This document shows positions 37,401 to 49,063 of a DNA stretch of 64,000 bases, in pieces. The stretch covers positions 1,364,001 to 1,428,000 of the forward strand of contig CANXME010000501.1 in assembly GCA_948144175.1 (NCBI GenBank), read 5' to 3'. Position numbers and translations under genes: made by a program. Under the pieces are notes generated by a model. It was not told where the DNA came from. It ran no database searches and saw only the letters and a program-made list of their open reading frames with translations. How positions within the stretch are numbered: the stretch's first letter is position 1; each line of letters opens with the position of its first letter. The stretch comes from Closterium sp. NIES-65 (lineage: Eukaryota; Streptophyta; Zygnematophyceae; Desmidiales; Closteriaceae).

Positions 37401-39243
37401 CACTGACCCTTCCTTTGAGTCCACTGCTGCGTCTGCCCTAGTTGCTGAGCTCGTCGACTTTGCTGCTCGCTGTCGCCTAGACTACGCTGCTAGTCTTGTC
37501 GCTGAGTCTAAGTCTGTCTGTCCTCCGTCCGTCGGGGGTGAGTGTGCCCTTGGCACGGACGTCCTTGAAAACAGGCAGGAGGAGTTCCAGTGTCTGGCTG
37601 CTGCTTCACCTCATCTCGTGTCCGTACTACTTACCCCTGAGGGAGACCCGGATGCACTTGACATCCCGACTCCGCGCTCTTACGCGGAGGCGATAGAGGG
37701 TCCCTACTCCTCTCAGTGGCAGGCAGCTATGGACACAGAGATGGCTTCTTGGAAGTCCATAGGCACCTACATTGACGAGGTTCCCCCACCTGGGGCGAAC
37801 ATCGTCAGTGGCATGTGGATTTTCAGGGTGAAGCGGCCGCCGGGTTCTCCGCCTGTCTTCAAGGCGCGTTACGTGGCTCGTGGCTTCAGTCAGCGGCAGG
37901 GAGTTGACTACTTTCAGACCTTCTCTCCCACCCCGAAGATGACCACTCTTCGGGTACTGCTGCACGTAGCTGCTCACCGTGACTACGAGCTGCACTTTCT
38001 TCACTTCAGCACTGCTTTCTTGCAGGGTAGCCTGCACGAGGAGATCTGGCTGCGCCGCCCACCTGGCTTCACTGGTTCTTTTTTTCCTGGCACCCAGTGG
38101 AGCCTCAGGCGGCCAGTCTACGGTCTCCGCTAGTCACCGCGTAAGTGGCACGACAAACTGAGGACTACGCTTGCGGCTCTTGGGTTTGCTCCCTCTACTG
38201 CCGACCCGTCGCTGTTTCTGCGCATCAACACCTCTCTGCCGCCGTTCTACATCCTCGTGTACGTCGACGACTTGGTCTTTGCCACAGGTGACACTGCTGG
38301 ACTCGCCTACGTGAAGTCGGAGCTGTAGAAGAGACACACGTGCACAGGCCTGGGTGAACTGCGCAGCTACCTTGGCTTGTAGATCACCCGGGACAGAGCA
38401 CGCCGCACCATTACCCTGACTCAGTCACGCATGGTGCAGCAGGTCCTTCAGCGCTTCGGCTTCACGTACTCCTCGCCTCAGGCCACTCCTCTGCCTACTC
38501 GCCACTCGCTCTCAGCTCTGCCTTCGGATGAGTCCGTAGAGTCGAGTGACCCGTACCCAGAGCTTGTTGGCTGCCTCATGTACCTTATGACCTGCACACG
38601 ACCTGACCTTGCATACCCTCTTAGCATTCTCGCACGCTATGTTGCTCCTGGGAGACACTGACTGGAGCACATGGCTGCAGCAAAGAGGGTGTTGCGCTAC
38701 TTGTGCAGTACGTCGGGCATGGGGCTTGTGCTTGGAGGGCGGAGTCCAGTGGTCCTTACTGGGCACGCAGACGGTTCTTGGGCTGACGACCAAGCTACGC
38801 AGCGGTCGTCACAGGGTTACACCTTCAGCCTTGGTTTCGGCTCTGTTTCGTGGTGGGCTACCCGCTCGTCTTCTGTTCTCGGCTCCAGTTGTGAGGCTGA
38901 GATCTACGTAGGAGCCATGGCTGCACAGGAGCTTCGCTGGCTCACCTACCTGCTGACCGACCTCGGAGAGCCGCCTCGTTCTCCCCCAGTTCTGTACGTA
39001 GACAACAAGGCCATGCTGGCCTTGTGTCGAGAGCAGAGACTGGAGCACAGAACAAAGCACATTGCTCTTCGCTACTTCCTTGCTCGTAAGCTACAGCAGC
39101 GTGGTCAGCTGCGACTTGCTTACGTGGCCTTTGAGGCCAACACTGCTGATATCTTCACCAAGGCACTTGCGACTTGTGATCATCAGCGCTTTTGTACTCA
39201 GCTGGGTCTTGTGCCTGCCTTGCCTCACTTGCTCACCTCTTGA
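34413..39243 (+). pseudogene. pol of Copia C, multiply broken
   Basis: It aligns with the intact pol of element E along its whole length. The Cys/His motif (34460 on), protease (TLDSGVSRSFF), integrase ([26 protein letters not shown]), linker, RT (YVDDLVFA) and RNase H ([10 protein letters not shown]) are all present. Lesions seen relative to E: TAG 35471-35473; TGA at 35935 (Trp); a frameshift near 36135; TAG near 36669 (Trp); scrambled frames to about 37180; TAG 38131, TAG 38326, TAG 38381; TGA 38659 (Arg). All but one of these stops are C-to-T or G-to-A changes. Confidence 0.88.
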
Positions 39244-39455
39244 CCTTGCTTGTACTGTTACATATATATATACTCCTGCTCTTGCTTGTCTAGCATTATA
39301 TATATATGTACTCATGCATGTGAACTGGCCTTGTGGCCTTCAACTTGTGCTCAGAATGTGTGGTGACTTTGTGATCCACCCTGAGCTTGCTTTGCTTTGC
39401 TTTGCTTGACTGGTCTTGTGACCCCTTGTTCTCCCCCACTTTGCCTATGGCGGTG

Positions 39456-39587
39456 CGTCAGAACATTATATAGCTTATACATTGTGTAGGCTGTAGTGGG
39501 GTAGCCCATAAGGGGTACAACCCAATTAGGGTTAGTACTTGTACCCAACTCTTTCATAGTTCAATCATTCTCGTTTAAGTTTTCACA
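39456..39587 (+). repeat. 3' LTR of Copia C
   Basis: 132 bp beginning CGTCAGAAC (TG lost) and ending TTTTCACA. The preceding purine/G-rich tract in element E (tatgggggtg) is here tatggcggtg. Confidence 0.9.
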
Positions 39588-41160
39588 CAGATTGGCCTTT
39601 TTTTTTTCTGGCCTCTAAGATAAAACATGTACACCAGTCTGAAAAAACAGATGAACCATGTGGCCCCATTGACAAGTGGGCAAAAATGTCGGTTTCAGAC
39701 AGAATCGTACTCGTTATCTGGAGTCACAGATGAACAACAGTATGCGATCTGAAAATGCATTTGAAGTAAAATCATATGTGTTTCTGATCATCTGAAAACA
39801 AAAGTACAGTCTTACAGATCATCTGAAATAAGAAAATTAAGACTGAAACGCAGACCATCATACCAAATTGGTCTGATAACGAGACCCCTGTTGGGAGGTG
39901 GTCCACCCTAAAGAGTGTACACCACAAGTTCTCCCAGCCCAATCAATGTATTCTACACTACTATAGTGTAGATCTACCACTACATATGTTCATTGGAGCC
40001 ACCCGAATTAACCTTAATTCCAACAGTGTCACCGAATTAAATGCGCACAACTGTGCATTTCGCCTGGTCGCCTACTATCGCGATACATTTAATATTTGTG
40101 ACGCGAGTTTGGCAAATTGTTTCGACGTGACTCGGGAAAAGGGGCATTGTGACACGTGTGTCCCTACATTAATGTTCCATAACTAGGCGTTCATTTACCT
40201 ACTCGACAAGGTTGTCTCACTTTAACTTAGATGCTTTGTTTCAAACTTTAAGCATCTGGACTGTTGATAGTTTGATGGAGATGCTGTATGGTGGACTAAA
40301 CTGGCTGGCTGGATAGCTCTATGAATGTGGAGAGAAATTTGGATTTGATGAATTACAATGAGCACATGCATACCGTACGTTTATAATCATTGTACGCTTT
40401 TAACTGTCGCTTCGACTTCGTTCCTACAGCGAGTATTTCCCGGCGCTTCTTCCCGAGTCAATTCTTCGCTTTGCATGCCGTGTCAATGTCAGCCATTCCG
40501 AAATAGGTTTTGTGGGTTTGTCAGGTTTCTTCGCTGTCAGATCCTCATTGTCGTCCGAGTCTCGGTATTCCACACCCACCTTTCCCAACTACTTGTGCAA
40601 GTTTCAGCAGTTTCAGCAGTTTACCGCAAGAATGCTTCACGTATTACCAGTCGCGCTCTGTCCACAAGCTGTCGTATGCAGTATGTTAGTGAGTTTAGTT
40701 CTATTACCCGATTCCCGGTTGCGCTCAAGAATAGATGTAGTATTGTGCTGGGAGCTTTACTTTCGCTTGCTCTCCGAATGAATCATGCGGTACATCTCGA
40801 AAGAAAAAATATAAGATTCGAGTCCAGCTCTTTGCCATAATATTGCCTTCTTCCCTTTATGCGATGAAAGGCGTATGCGTCTAGCACACGGACGGAGGAG
40901 TGCGACACGTCTGGTAGTTCCGAGCAGTTCTACTTTCTTCAACTATCTCTTAGCCTCCTATGTGCGCTTCTGGGAGAGACCGTGACCCCAGACCAAGATC
41001 GGTAACACGCGACCGTAAACTATTGGAGTGAGACTGTTTACCACTTTCCTCTGTCTTTTATCCATGTGCGCTTTTGGGTGATACCGTCCTTAATTTCAGA
41101 CCAAGATCAATAATTCTCTAGCTGCTGTGGCACTTGTGAAGTGAACGGTTTTCCTTAGGA
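39588..41160. other. Intergenic region upstream of the F-box-like gene
   Basis: 39588 to about 39990 is AT-richer DNA, probably the outer part of the LTR of element G, with imperfect repeats of cagatcatctgaaa type. The rest has scattered short frames without family similarity. I see no supported gene. The last few hundred bases presumably hold the promoter of the gene at 41161. Confidence 0.45.
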
Positions 41161-43414
41161 ATGGGGAACAAAACGGTCGATAACGAAGGCCGCCTAACCG
41201 GATTGCTGGATCTGAGTCCCGAAATCCTTGTGTCTATAGCGAGTATGACATGCTGGCAGCTTCGAATCACCATCGCCAACCTAGCCCTCACGTGCAAGCA
41301 CCTGCACCAGATATCAACTTCCCACCTCTGGCCTCTCTACTGTCGCAACCGCATAAAAGCACACCACAAACCAGTATTTCAGAACCCTCATGAGGAGCGA
41401 TCCTATGATGCAGATGAGGACCGCCGGTGCTGCTTTTCTGATCTGTGCGCTTACTGTAGAAAAAATCACCCGCTGAACTGTGTTCTGGTCAGTGACACAC
41501 TGGTTGGTCCCGTAGAGGCGGTTTCTCCGCGGCTTCTCAGCTACGCTCCCGGTATTCTCGAGGTGCCTTTCAGCCTGCGCACGCCAGAGATCATGGATCT
41601 GTGTCTTAGGCCCATGTTCCGCACACGGCGCCCCTTGCCGCCAGACAATGTCACCGGAGATGAAACCCAAGGTGCACTGTTGTCAAGTATGTGCAAGCTT
41701 GTAGTTACCAAGGTGGGACGTGCTTTTAAGGCGGCTAAAAAATGGAGCTACCGAGCTGTGACAACGGTTGCATGGGGAGCGCTCGTTGCTCTCGTGCTCC
41801 CACCGTATCTGGGGGTCGTGGGGACTCGCTGTGCTTTTTATGCTGCACGGGAAGGGGGTCGGTCTGCTTTTCGTGCTGCTAATAAGGTTGTCAAGGGAGG
41901 GCGGCGCGTTGCTCAGAGGTTCACGCAAAGCAGAGAAGCAGCAGCAGCAGAGGCAGCAGAAAGAGAAGCAGCGGCAGTAGCAGCAGCAGTAGCAGCAGCA
42001 GTAGCAGCAGCAGAAGCAGCAGCAGCAGAAGCAGCGGCAGCAGCGTTCAGGCGAGCACGAACTCAAGCAAGGGCGCTCGAAGCAGCACGAGTTGGAGCGA
42101 ACCCCAGACCCACAACTCCAAGACATTCTCTAGGTAGTGTAAATACGATTCAAGAGCTGGTCACAGCAGCAGAGGAAACAGCAGCTGCAGCAGCAGCAGA
42201 ATCAGCAGCAGAAGCAGCAGAATTAGCAGCAGCAGCAGAAACAACAACAGCAGCAGCAGAAACAGCAGCGGCAAAAGCAGCAGCTAAGTGTAATGAGGGA
42301 ATCTTGGAGAATGGCAAGATGGAACCTGCACACAAGCGAAATCTGGCTGCAGGGGTGGCTGCCAATGGTAATGCATGGTTTTTGCGGGCAGAAGGGCGGG
42401 CAGCGGTAAAGGAAGTAATGGCATTTCATAACCAAGGCCGGCAGATTCTAGGGCTGATCGGCAAGCTAGACGAAGTCCCTCGTCGTTCTGTTAGGCTCGA
42501 CGTAAAACAGCTCTTTCAGCCAAACCGGTTGAGTGTTTGTGATGCTTCTGGAAGTCCAGCTGGCTGTTACAGGCAGGTTGACCGTTTCCCCTCTGCTGAT
42601 GACTCTTCTCGAGCTGAGGAGGTGGCAGGACTGTCGTTTGCTCTGCTCAAGACCTCGGTCAATGTTTGGGATGTTTCGGTCTGCCAGGGTTACATTTCTG
42701 ACTTCACACGCACCAGGTGCTTAGTCAGCACGCCGTTGCTCCCTTGCACCTCCCTCACTCCTCTGTCGCTGCCTTGCTTGTCTTTCTACTTTTCTCCTTT
42801 CCGTTTTTGCCATCCCACATTTCTGCCACACACCCACCGGGTATGAACTACTGCCCCATTCTTTTGGACCTCGCTCACTCCATTTTCCTCCCATGCTTGT
42901 CTTTTTCTAACAAGGGTCGAATCCTGATTAAGCAACCTTGTGCCATGATCCGCCCATGAGCTGTCTTATCCCATCAATTTTGCAGGCTGTATCATGAGCT
43001 CTCCCTATGTCCTTTTGGTACAGAGGAGGAGTGTCCTTTTTGCTATTGCAGGGTGAGTAGCACTCCCATTGTTGTATTAGATGGATTCAGCTCGCAGTGA
43101 GATTAGACACTCCATCCGCACGTCTCACTGCCTCATACTTGTGGTTGTGAATTGCACATGCAGGTTTGGAATGCAATGGAACAGGCCACAAGCAGCCCTC
43201 TCAAGCCAGTTTCCTTGGCTATTTGCGCAAATGTGAGTAGCACAACACAGGGGGTGAGCAGGTGGGCATTCGTTAGTGTGGAGAAGCATGGAAGCGATTG
43301 AATTCAGACACGAACAAAACCTGTGCACCTTTCCCACCTAAGCACTGACTACCATCATTTTTGTTTGTGCAGGGACACTTCTGTGGAGTAATAAAAACGC
43401 CAGTAGTTGACTAG
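41161..43414 (+). CDS. F-box-like, Ala-rich coiled protein of unknown function
   Basis: My model joins 41161-42716, 42986-43052, 43164-43232 and 43373-43414 (TAG). All introns are GT-AG and phases agree. Residues about 14-60 (LLDLSPEILVSIASMTCWQL ... LALTCKHLHQIS, LWPLYCR) resemble an F-box, a SKP1-binding domain of SCF ubiquitin ligases. A Cys cluster follows (CCFSDLCAYCRKNHPLNC, about 90-107), then a basic/amphipathic stretch and long Ala/Glu helices encoded by imperfect CAG repeats (41938-42050, 42160-42290). The spliced C-terminus is again Cys-rich (LCPFGTEEECPFCYC; CANGHFCG). I recognise no named family beyond the F-box resemblance. The substrate and role are unknown. Without splicing, the frame would end at 42846. 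Confidence 0.6.
41938..42290 (+). repeat. Interrupted CAG/GCA trinucleotide repeats in coding exon
   Basis: Two blocks (about 41938-42050 and 42160-42290) of gca/gcag triplets with gaa and gta interruptions, encoding poly-Ala with Glu. The same DNA could read as Gln or Ser/Cys in other frames, which explains the Cys-rich shadow frames on the minus strand. Confidence 0.9.
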
Positions 43415-43530
43415 ATGCTTGTTGAAGTCTTGAGCAAAAGTATACGTTACACATACACCTCTGAAACATGAAATATTACTAGGACTCAATAGTTCATAAT
43501 TTACAAATATATTCACCCAAGGAGGCATAC

Positions 43531-43864
43531 TGTTACGGGTGCAATGGAGTGAGCGAACGAAGATTGCACTATCGAAGCACGAGTACAATGAGCAAAGGCA
43601 TGAGCGAAGGATTATATAGCGAAACTACAGTGGTAACGGTAATGGACTGTGGTTGTCGCGCGACGGGCCTAGGACTGAGGTTGGGAAAAGTGTCGAGGCG
43701 GAGGTCCGGAGCGCGGGTTACCGCCGAGCCGTGAGGTCGGGGTGCGACATGCGAAAAATGGCGGGCGGATTATTGATGCGAGTGGTAACGGTGCTGACTG
43801 AGGTGCTACCGTGATGTACGCGTTGAGCAGGGATGCGAAGTAAGGAAAAGGAATTTTCCTTACA
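43531..43864 (-). repeat. 3' LTR of Gypsy element 2
   Basis: 334 bp, TGTTACGGG...CCTTACA in plus orientation. Differences from the other LTR by eye lie near 43593, 43816, 43830 and 43854. Confidence 0.93.
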
Positions 43865-43892
43865 CTACCCCCCTCCCCATAGGAGGCCCCTC

Positions 43893-46800
43893 TTACGAGA
43901 GCGCATGGACGTCGCGGAAATTTCGGCTTCGCAGATACTCGGTAAAGACAGGGTGGTTCTCGATTTTATCCAGGGGGACCCAGTTGTCTTCTGTGGGCGT
44001 TCGGTCCTTCCAGCGAATTAGGAACTCGATCCTTCGGGCTCCCCGAGGGTCGCGGACTCGGTGGCTGAGGATTTTTTCAGGGGTGATGATTGGTTCGGTT
44101 GGGGGGCGTGTCATGCTGGCTGGGCGATTTCGTGGCAGTTGGCTCGTGGATGGGATGTAAGGGCGAAGTAGGCTGACGTGGAATGACGGGCTGACGTACC
44201 AGTCAGCAGGGAGGAGGAGGTGGGCGGTGACGGGTGTGATCATGTGGCTGATGCGAAATGGCCCACAATATCGGGGGCGAAGTTTTGGAGTGATGGGCAG
44301 GCGGAGGTTCTGAGTATCGAGTAGTACTAGGTCGTCTGGCTGGTAAGTGACAGGTCGGCGGTGGCGATCGGCGTTGCGCTTAGCGATGATGTTGGCTTTT
44401 TTAATTGCGACTGTTGCCCTGGTCCGTGCTGCTTGCAAAATTTCGGCGAACTGTTGTGCGCGTGGGACTGGATTGTCGGGATTTGGGGTCATGGGTACTG
44501 TTGGGTCCTGTCCGTAGTTTAGGTAAAACGGTGACTATTGGGTCGTGGCGGAGGGCGAGTTGTTGTACGCGAATTCAATGAGTGGCAGTTGCTGTTCCCA
44601 CGTGTTCGGGTCGTCGCACGTGGCCCGGATGAGCTGCTCCATGGTCTGGTTTGTCCGTTCTGTCTGCCCGTCCGTTTCGGGGTGGTACGAAGAACTGAAC
44701 TGTAGTCGTGTGCCAAACTGCTGCCACAGGTTCCGCCAGAAGTTGCTGGTGAATTTCGTGTCGCGTTCGCTGATAATTGCAGATGGTATCCCGTGGAGGC
44801 GAACAACGGTGGCGATGAAGAGGCGGGCTGTTTCTTTGGCTGTGATTGATTTCTTGCAAGCTGCGAAATGTGCCATTTTCGTCAGTCGATCGACGACGAC
44901 CAGGATCGCGTCGTTCCCACTCGCCCCGGCCGGTAACCCCGTGACGAAGTCCATCGTCACCTGCTGCCAAGCACGCTCTGGGGGTGGAATCGGCTGCAAC
45001 TGTCCTGCCGGCCGCTTCCGTGATGATTTCATGACCTGGCAGGTGGGACACGATGCCACGTGTCGTTGGATGTCGGGCAACATTTCTGGCCAGTAATAAT
45101 ACCGCTGCAACTGCTGCCGTGTTTTTTCTATACCAAAATGTCCCGAGGTAACTCCGTCGTGTGCCTCCTGTAACAGTAATTCCCGTAGTAGTGTATACCC
45201 GGGTACCCAAATGCGGTCGGTCCCGGTTTTTACGTAATAGACCCCTCGTGCTGCTGCGAACTGCTGCGAATTGCCTCCGGTGAAGAATGGGTCTGTTTGA
45301 TACCCGTAAGTAAATAGTCCTGTCAGTAGCGGGCTAGTCTGGGCGAGTAGTATTGCGTGGATTTGGGCAGTGGGGCGGGTCATTGCGTCGGCAATGTTGG
45401 AAGCTCCCTTTTTGTAGGTGACCGTGTAATGGAAATTCGACTCGAGAAAGTCGAGCCAGCGGATCTGTCGTGGGTTGAGGTGGGGTTGTGCACGGAGATA
45501 CTGTAGTGATCGGTGGTCTGTCCGTACTGTCACGTCTGCGCCGGTCAAGTAACAGCGCCACACTTTGAACGCATGCACGATCGCAAGCATTTCGCGATCG
45601 TGTATCGGGTAATTCTTCTCAGGTGGGTGCAGCTTTCGTGATTCGTATGCGATGGGCTGTAGGCCGTTCCCGAAATCCTGTAGCAGTACGGCTCCGATAG
45701 CGATGTCGCTTGCGTCAGTAATGACTTCGAATGGGCGGTGTGGGTCGGCAATGCGCAGGACAGGCGGTGAACAGAGAACATTTTTTAGGGTAGAGAAGGC
45801 AGCATGCTCTTTCTCCCCCCACGTAAAAACGACCCCCTTCCGCAGCAGATCCGTCAGTGGGGCAGTTAAGCGTGCCATGTCGGGGACGAACCGACAGACG
45901 TAATTAACAAAACCCAAAAAACTCTGCAGCTCCGTGATGTTTGTCGGGGGGTGCCAAGCTTTGACCGTATCCAGCTTCTTCGGGTCAATCTCAACCCCAG
46001 CCTCCGAAATAACGTGCCCCAAAAATTCTAACCTATCCCGAAAGAACTCACACTTAGACCCCTTGGTCAATAACCGATGCTCCTCTAAAATTTTAAACAC
46101 TGCTTCCAGGTCCGCTAAATGCTGCTGCTTATCGCGGCTGTAGACGAGAATGTCGTCGAGGTAGACTATCACACACTTATCTAAAAGTGGTCTAAACGCC
46201 TCGTTCATGGTCATCTGGAATGTTGCGGGTGCGTTGGTCAGCCCGAAAGGCATTACGGTATACTCGAACGACCCGTACCTAGTCCTAAAAGCTGTCTGGG
46301 CGCAGTCCGATGGTTCGACTCTAATCTGGTGGTAACCTCCCCGTAAATCTATCTTTGAGAACACCCGTGCTGTTCGCAGCTGGTCGATCAGTTCGTCGGC
46401 GCGGGGAATGGGGTATCGTGACTTCACTGTAACCCTGTTGAGCGCTCGGTAATCGATGCACATGCGAAACCCTCCATCTTTTTTTGGTGTGAATAGTATC
46501 GGTGCGGCGAACGGCGACGAGCTCGGTCGGATAAACTGCTTCGCTAACAGGTAATCTAACTGCTTCCTCAGTTCGTCGAGCTCCGGCTGTGTCAGTCTGA
46601 ACTGGCGCTGTACAGCTGGCTGTGCCCCCAGCTCTAACTCTATCCTATGGTCGTGCGCCCGCTGAGGTGGCAGTCCTTCCGGTAAGTCGTCGGGGAAAAT
46701 CCCCGGGTACCGTTTCAATAGCTCCTGTAGTTCAGGCGGTACCGCTGTCAGCAGTTTCTGAAAATCACTTGGCTGCTCAGCTTCTCCTACCACTGCGATG

Positions 46801-47459
46801 TCCACTGCATACACGTCAGCTCCAGCGGCGACTGCCCGTTTCATTGTTATGGCGTTGACGTGGACCGTCGACGACTCAGGCGACTGCCAGCGTGGTAGTT
46901 CGACCCAGTTACCACTACTTCGCACAGTGCAGCTGCCTGTCGTCCAGTCGATTCTCGGGTTGTAACGTCGCAACCAATCACGTCCTAGTAAAATGTCGTG
47001 CCCATCCAGTGTCGTCGCGAGCATTTCTTGTGTAAACCCGAAGTTCCCTCCGCAGCGAACTTTTACTCTCTCCACCTTCTCCCGTATGGCCAGCGGCGTG
47101 CCGTCGACTAAGCGTGCATCAATCTCAGGTAAGCACCGGCTAAGTGTCAGTTGAAGTTTCCGTGCGGTCGCGGTATTAACTAAACTGTGACTAGCTCCTC
47201 CGTCGATAAAAATCTTGACTGCTGCTCCCTGTATTTTCCCGTGGATCAGTACTGGGCAATCCGTCGCTGTACCCTCCTTATTCATCCGAGCCCGATCGAT
47301 AGCGTGAATCGGTACTGTGACTCGGTGAGGGTCGGTGTGGTTGGGCGAGCAGGCAGCCTCGTCAGTAGTCGGCCCAATTTCTACTGACTGCTGGCGTTTC
47401 CCTGCCTCTGAGACTCCCTCCCTTGCTCTGCTCCGCGGCGCCTTAGCTCCTCTGGACAC
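43893..47459 (-). pseudogene. pol of Gypsy element 2 with one in-frame amber stop
   Basis: One frame from about 47459 (ATG 47285) to 43893, interrupted only by TAG at 44535-44537. Order: retropepsin ([13 protein letters not shown]); RT ([47 protein letters not shown]); RNase H (FEVITDASDIAIGAVL, DREMLAIVHAFKVWR, VRTDHRSLQYL); integrase zinc finger (HDGVTSGHFGIEKT ... CPTCQ) and catalytic core (MDFVTGLP, SERDTKFTS, HPETDGQTER). After the stop: SPFYLNYGQDP, the GPFRI segment, and a C-terminal chromodomain (RIEFLIRWKDRTPTEDNWVP). The stop lies just after the integrase core. Readthrough or mutation are both possible, and I favour mutation. Confidence 0.9.
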
Positions 47460-48547
47460 TCACTTTTACGATGGCCCGGCCTGTTGCAAGCAAAGCAGCG
47501 CCCCTTGAATGGTGCGGCAGCTGCATTCGTCGCAACGGCGTGTACGGTGGCGTGCTCGATCGGTCCTCGAGGACGATGTCCGTAGTAGGACCCCGGTCTC
47601 GGACGGCGCAAAATGTCGATTTTCTCGGCGAGCGCAAGAATCTCGTTAAAATTCGAGAGTTCGCGTAGCATTATTTCCTGCGAGATTTCCGGCTTTAGCC
47701 CTCCGACGTAACGGTCCACCCGCTCCGCTTCGTGCATGTAGCCGACCTGCTCGCATAATGCGAGAAAACCGCTCGTGTAGTCTTGAACCGACCCGAGCTG
47801 CCGCCAAGTGCGCAGTTTCTGACGCGCCGAAATAGAAGCCGCAATCGGCTCGAAGCGCGCCCGAAGCCCTACGCACCACGCATCCCACGTGCTGTATAGG
47901 GCGGTTTCGCAGAATGAAATCCAGTTGACTGCTGGGCCCGCGGGCCCTTCCTCTTGCGACGGTGGCTCGTAGGCGCGTGGCGACGTCACGATGACTCGCC
48001 ACCAGTCCATAGCGGGGCCCCTCAACAGCGAGACGGCGTATCGTATCTTCGCTGCGTCCGACTCGACGTAGTTCGCGTAAAAAAACACGTTCATCGTGAA
48101 GATCCACGACTGAACCGTCGGACCACCACGCTGGCTCGGGTCGAAACAGGGCGGGCGCTGCGGCTTGAGTGGCATCGGCGCCATGATTGCCTGGTCGCCA
48201 CTTGTTGCCGCAAACTCCACGTGCCGACGGGCTTCACGAGGCTCCCGTGGGCTTGGTGCGGCCCGGTTTCCTCCCATACCAGGCATTGGCTGGGCGGCGC
48301 TGTCACTGGCTGCGCCTGAGCGCTGTCCCACGCTGTCGTGCTGTGTTGGTGTGCCGGACGAGATGACAATCGGCTCGTCTGACTGTGCAGGTGCATTTTG
48401 TGACGCTGGAGCATTCGCCGCAGATTGCTGGCGCGCGGAGTCACGTTCTGCCGTGAGCGTCGCAATCTCGAGTGCTGAATCTTCAACTTGACGGATCAGA
48501 CGGTCAAGCTGCTCCTGCGTCAACGTCGCGAGCGTAAATTCAGCCAT
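47381..48547 (-). CDS. gag of Gypsy element 2
   Basis: 388 residues from ATG 48547 (MAEFTLATLTQEQLDRLIRQ), an N-terminal coiled region. Then a proline-rich linker, a capsid-like domain (PPCFDPSQRGGPTVQSWIF; GPAMDWWRVIVTSP; YVGGLKPEISQEIM) and a CCHC zinc knuckle (CFACNRPGHRKSEC). The stop lies within the start of the pol frame, with pol in the -1 frame, so gag-pol is probably made by frameshifting. It is intact, unlike the copy in element 1. Confidence 0.92.
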   Translation of the reverse strand: MAEFTLATLTQEQLDRLIRQVEDSALEIATLTAERDSARQQSAANAPASQNAPAQSDEPIVISSGTPTQHDSVGQRSGAASDSAAQPMPGMGGNRAAPSPREPREARRHVEFAATSGDQAIMAPMPLKPQRPPCFDPSQRGGPTVQSWIFTMNVFFYANYVESDAAKIRYAVSLLRGPAMDWWRVIVTSPRAYEPPSQEEGPAGPAVNWISFCETALYSTWDAWCVGLRARFEPIAASISARQKLRTWRQLGSVQDYTSGFLALCEQVGYMHEAERVDRYVGGLKPEISQEIMLRELSNFNEILALAEKIDILRRPRPGSYYGHRPRGPIEHATVHAVATNAAAAPFKGRCFACNRPGHRKSECPEELRRRGAEQGRESQRQGNASSQ

Positions 48548-48729
48548 GGCGGGGGTGTCGGGCAAGCGCAGCGAGAGCCTCTGTCGTGGCCGTGCGTGCT
48601 TACGAGAGAGCACTACGAGCGGCGGTGCTTGATCGCTGAGAGACGTCTACCCCCCCCCAAAAATTGAGATAGTGGGGAACGAAGGTGTGAATGCGGTCCG
48701 AGAAGAGATCGTAGGCTCTGAATACCAAG

Positions 48730-49063
48730 TGTTACGGGTGCAATGGAGTGAGCGAACGAAGATTGCACTATCGAAGCACGAGTACAATGAGCGAAGGCAT
48801 GAGCGAAGGATTATATAGCGAAACTACAGTGGTAACGGTAATGGACTGTGGTTGTCGCGCGACGGGCCTAGGACTGAGGTTGGGAAAAGTGTCGAGGCGG
48901 AGGTCCGGAGCGCGGGTTACCGCCGAGCCGTGAGGTCGGGGTGCGACATGCGAAAAATGGCGGGCGGATTATTGATGCGAGTGGTAACGGTGCTGACTGA
49001 GGTGCTACCGTGATATACGCGTTGAGCGGGGATGCGAAGTAAGGAAAAGGAAATTTCCTTACA
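48730..49063 (-). repeat. 5' LTR of Gypsy element 2
   Basis: 334 bp carrying the promoter side for the minus-strand transcript. It lies 36 bp from the HSP70 stop codon. Confidence 0.93.

Larger units (their letters stand above)
32225..39587 (+). mobile_element. Copia element C, full length but decayed
   Basis: 7,363 bp with 132-bp LTRs (32225-32356 and 39456-39587) and a perfect 5-bp duplication CAGAT (32220-32224 and 39588-39592). PBS tggtatagagc lies at 32357. The LTRs differ at about six positions, and the 3' LTR begins CG instead of TG. Order: GC-rich leader, gag, protease, integrase, RT, RNase H. It is closely related to E, which has the intact frame. It is interrupted by many stops and at least one frameshift. 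Confidence 0.92.
43531..49063 (-). mobile_element. Gypsy chromovirus element 2, nearly intact
   Basis: 5,533 bp with 334-bp LTRs (43531-43864 and 48730-49063) and a 5-bp duplication CATAC (43526-43530 and 49064-49068). The LTRs differ at about four positions. The primer-binding site reads tggtattcagagcc on the minus strand next to 48730. Gag, then pol in the -1 frame (overlap about 47381-47459), then a chromodomain. It was inserted between the stop codons of two convergent genes. Confidence 0.95.

Noticed and set aside
40358-40840. 160-codon plus-strand frame with Cys/Ser-rich content
   Set aside because: No recognisable domain, no splice or context support, and length attainable by chance.
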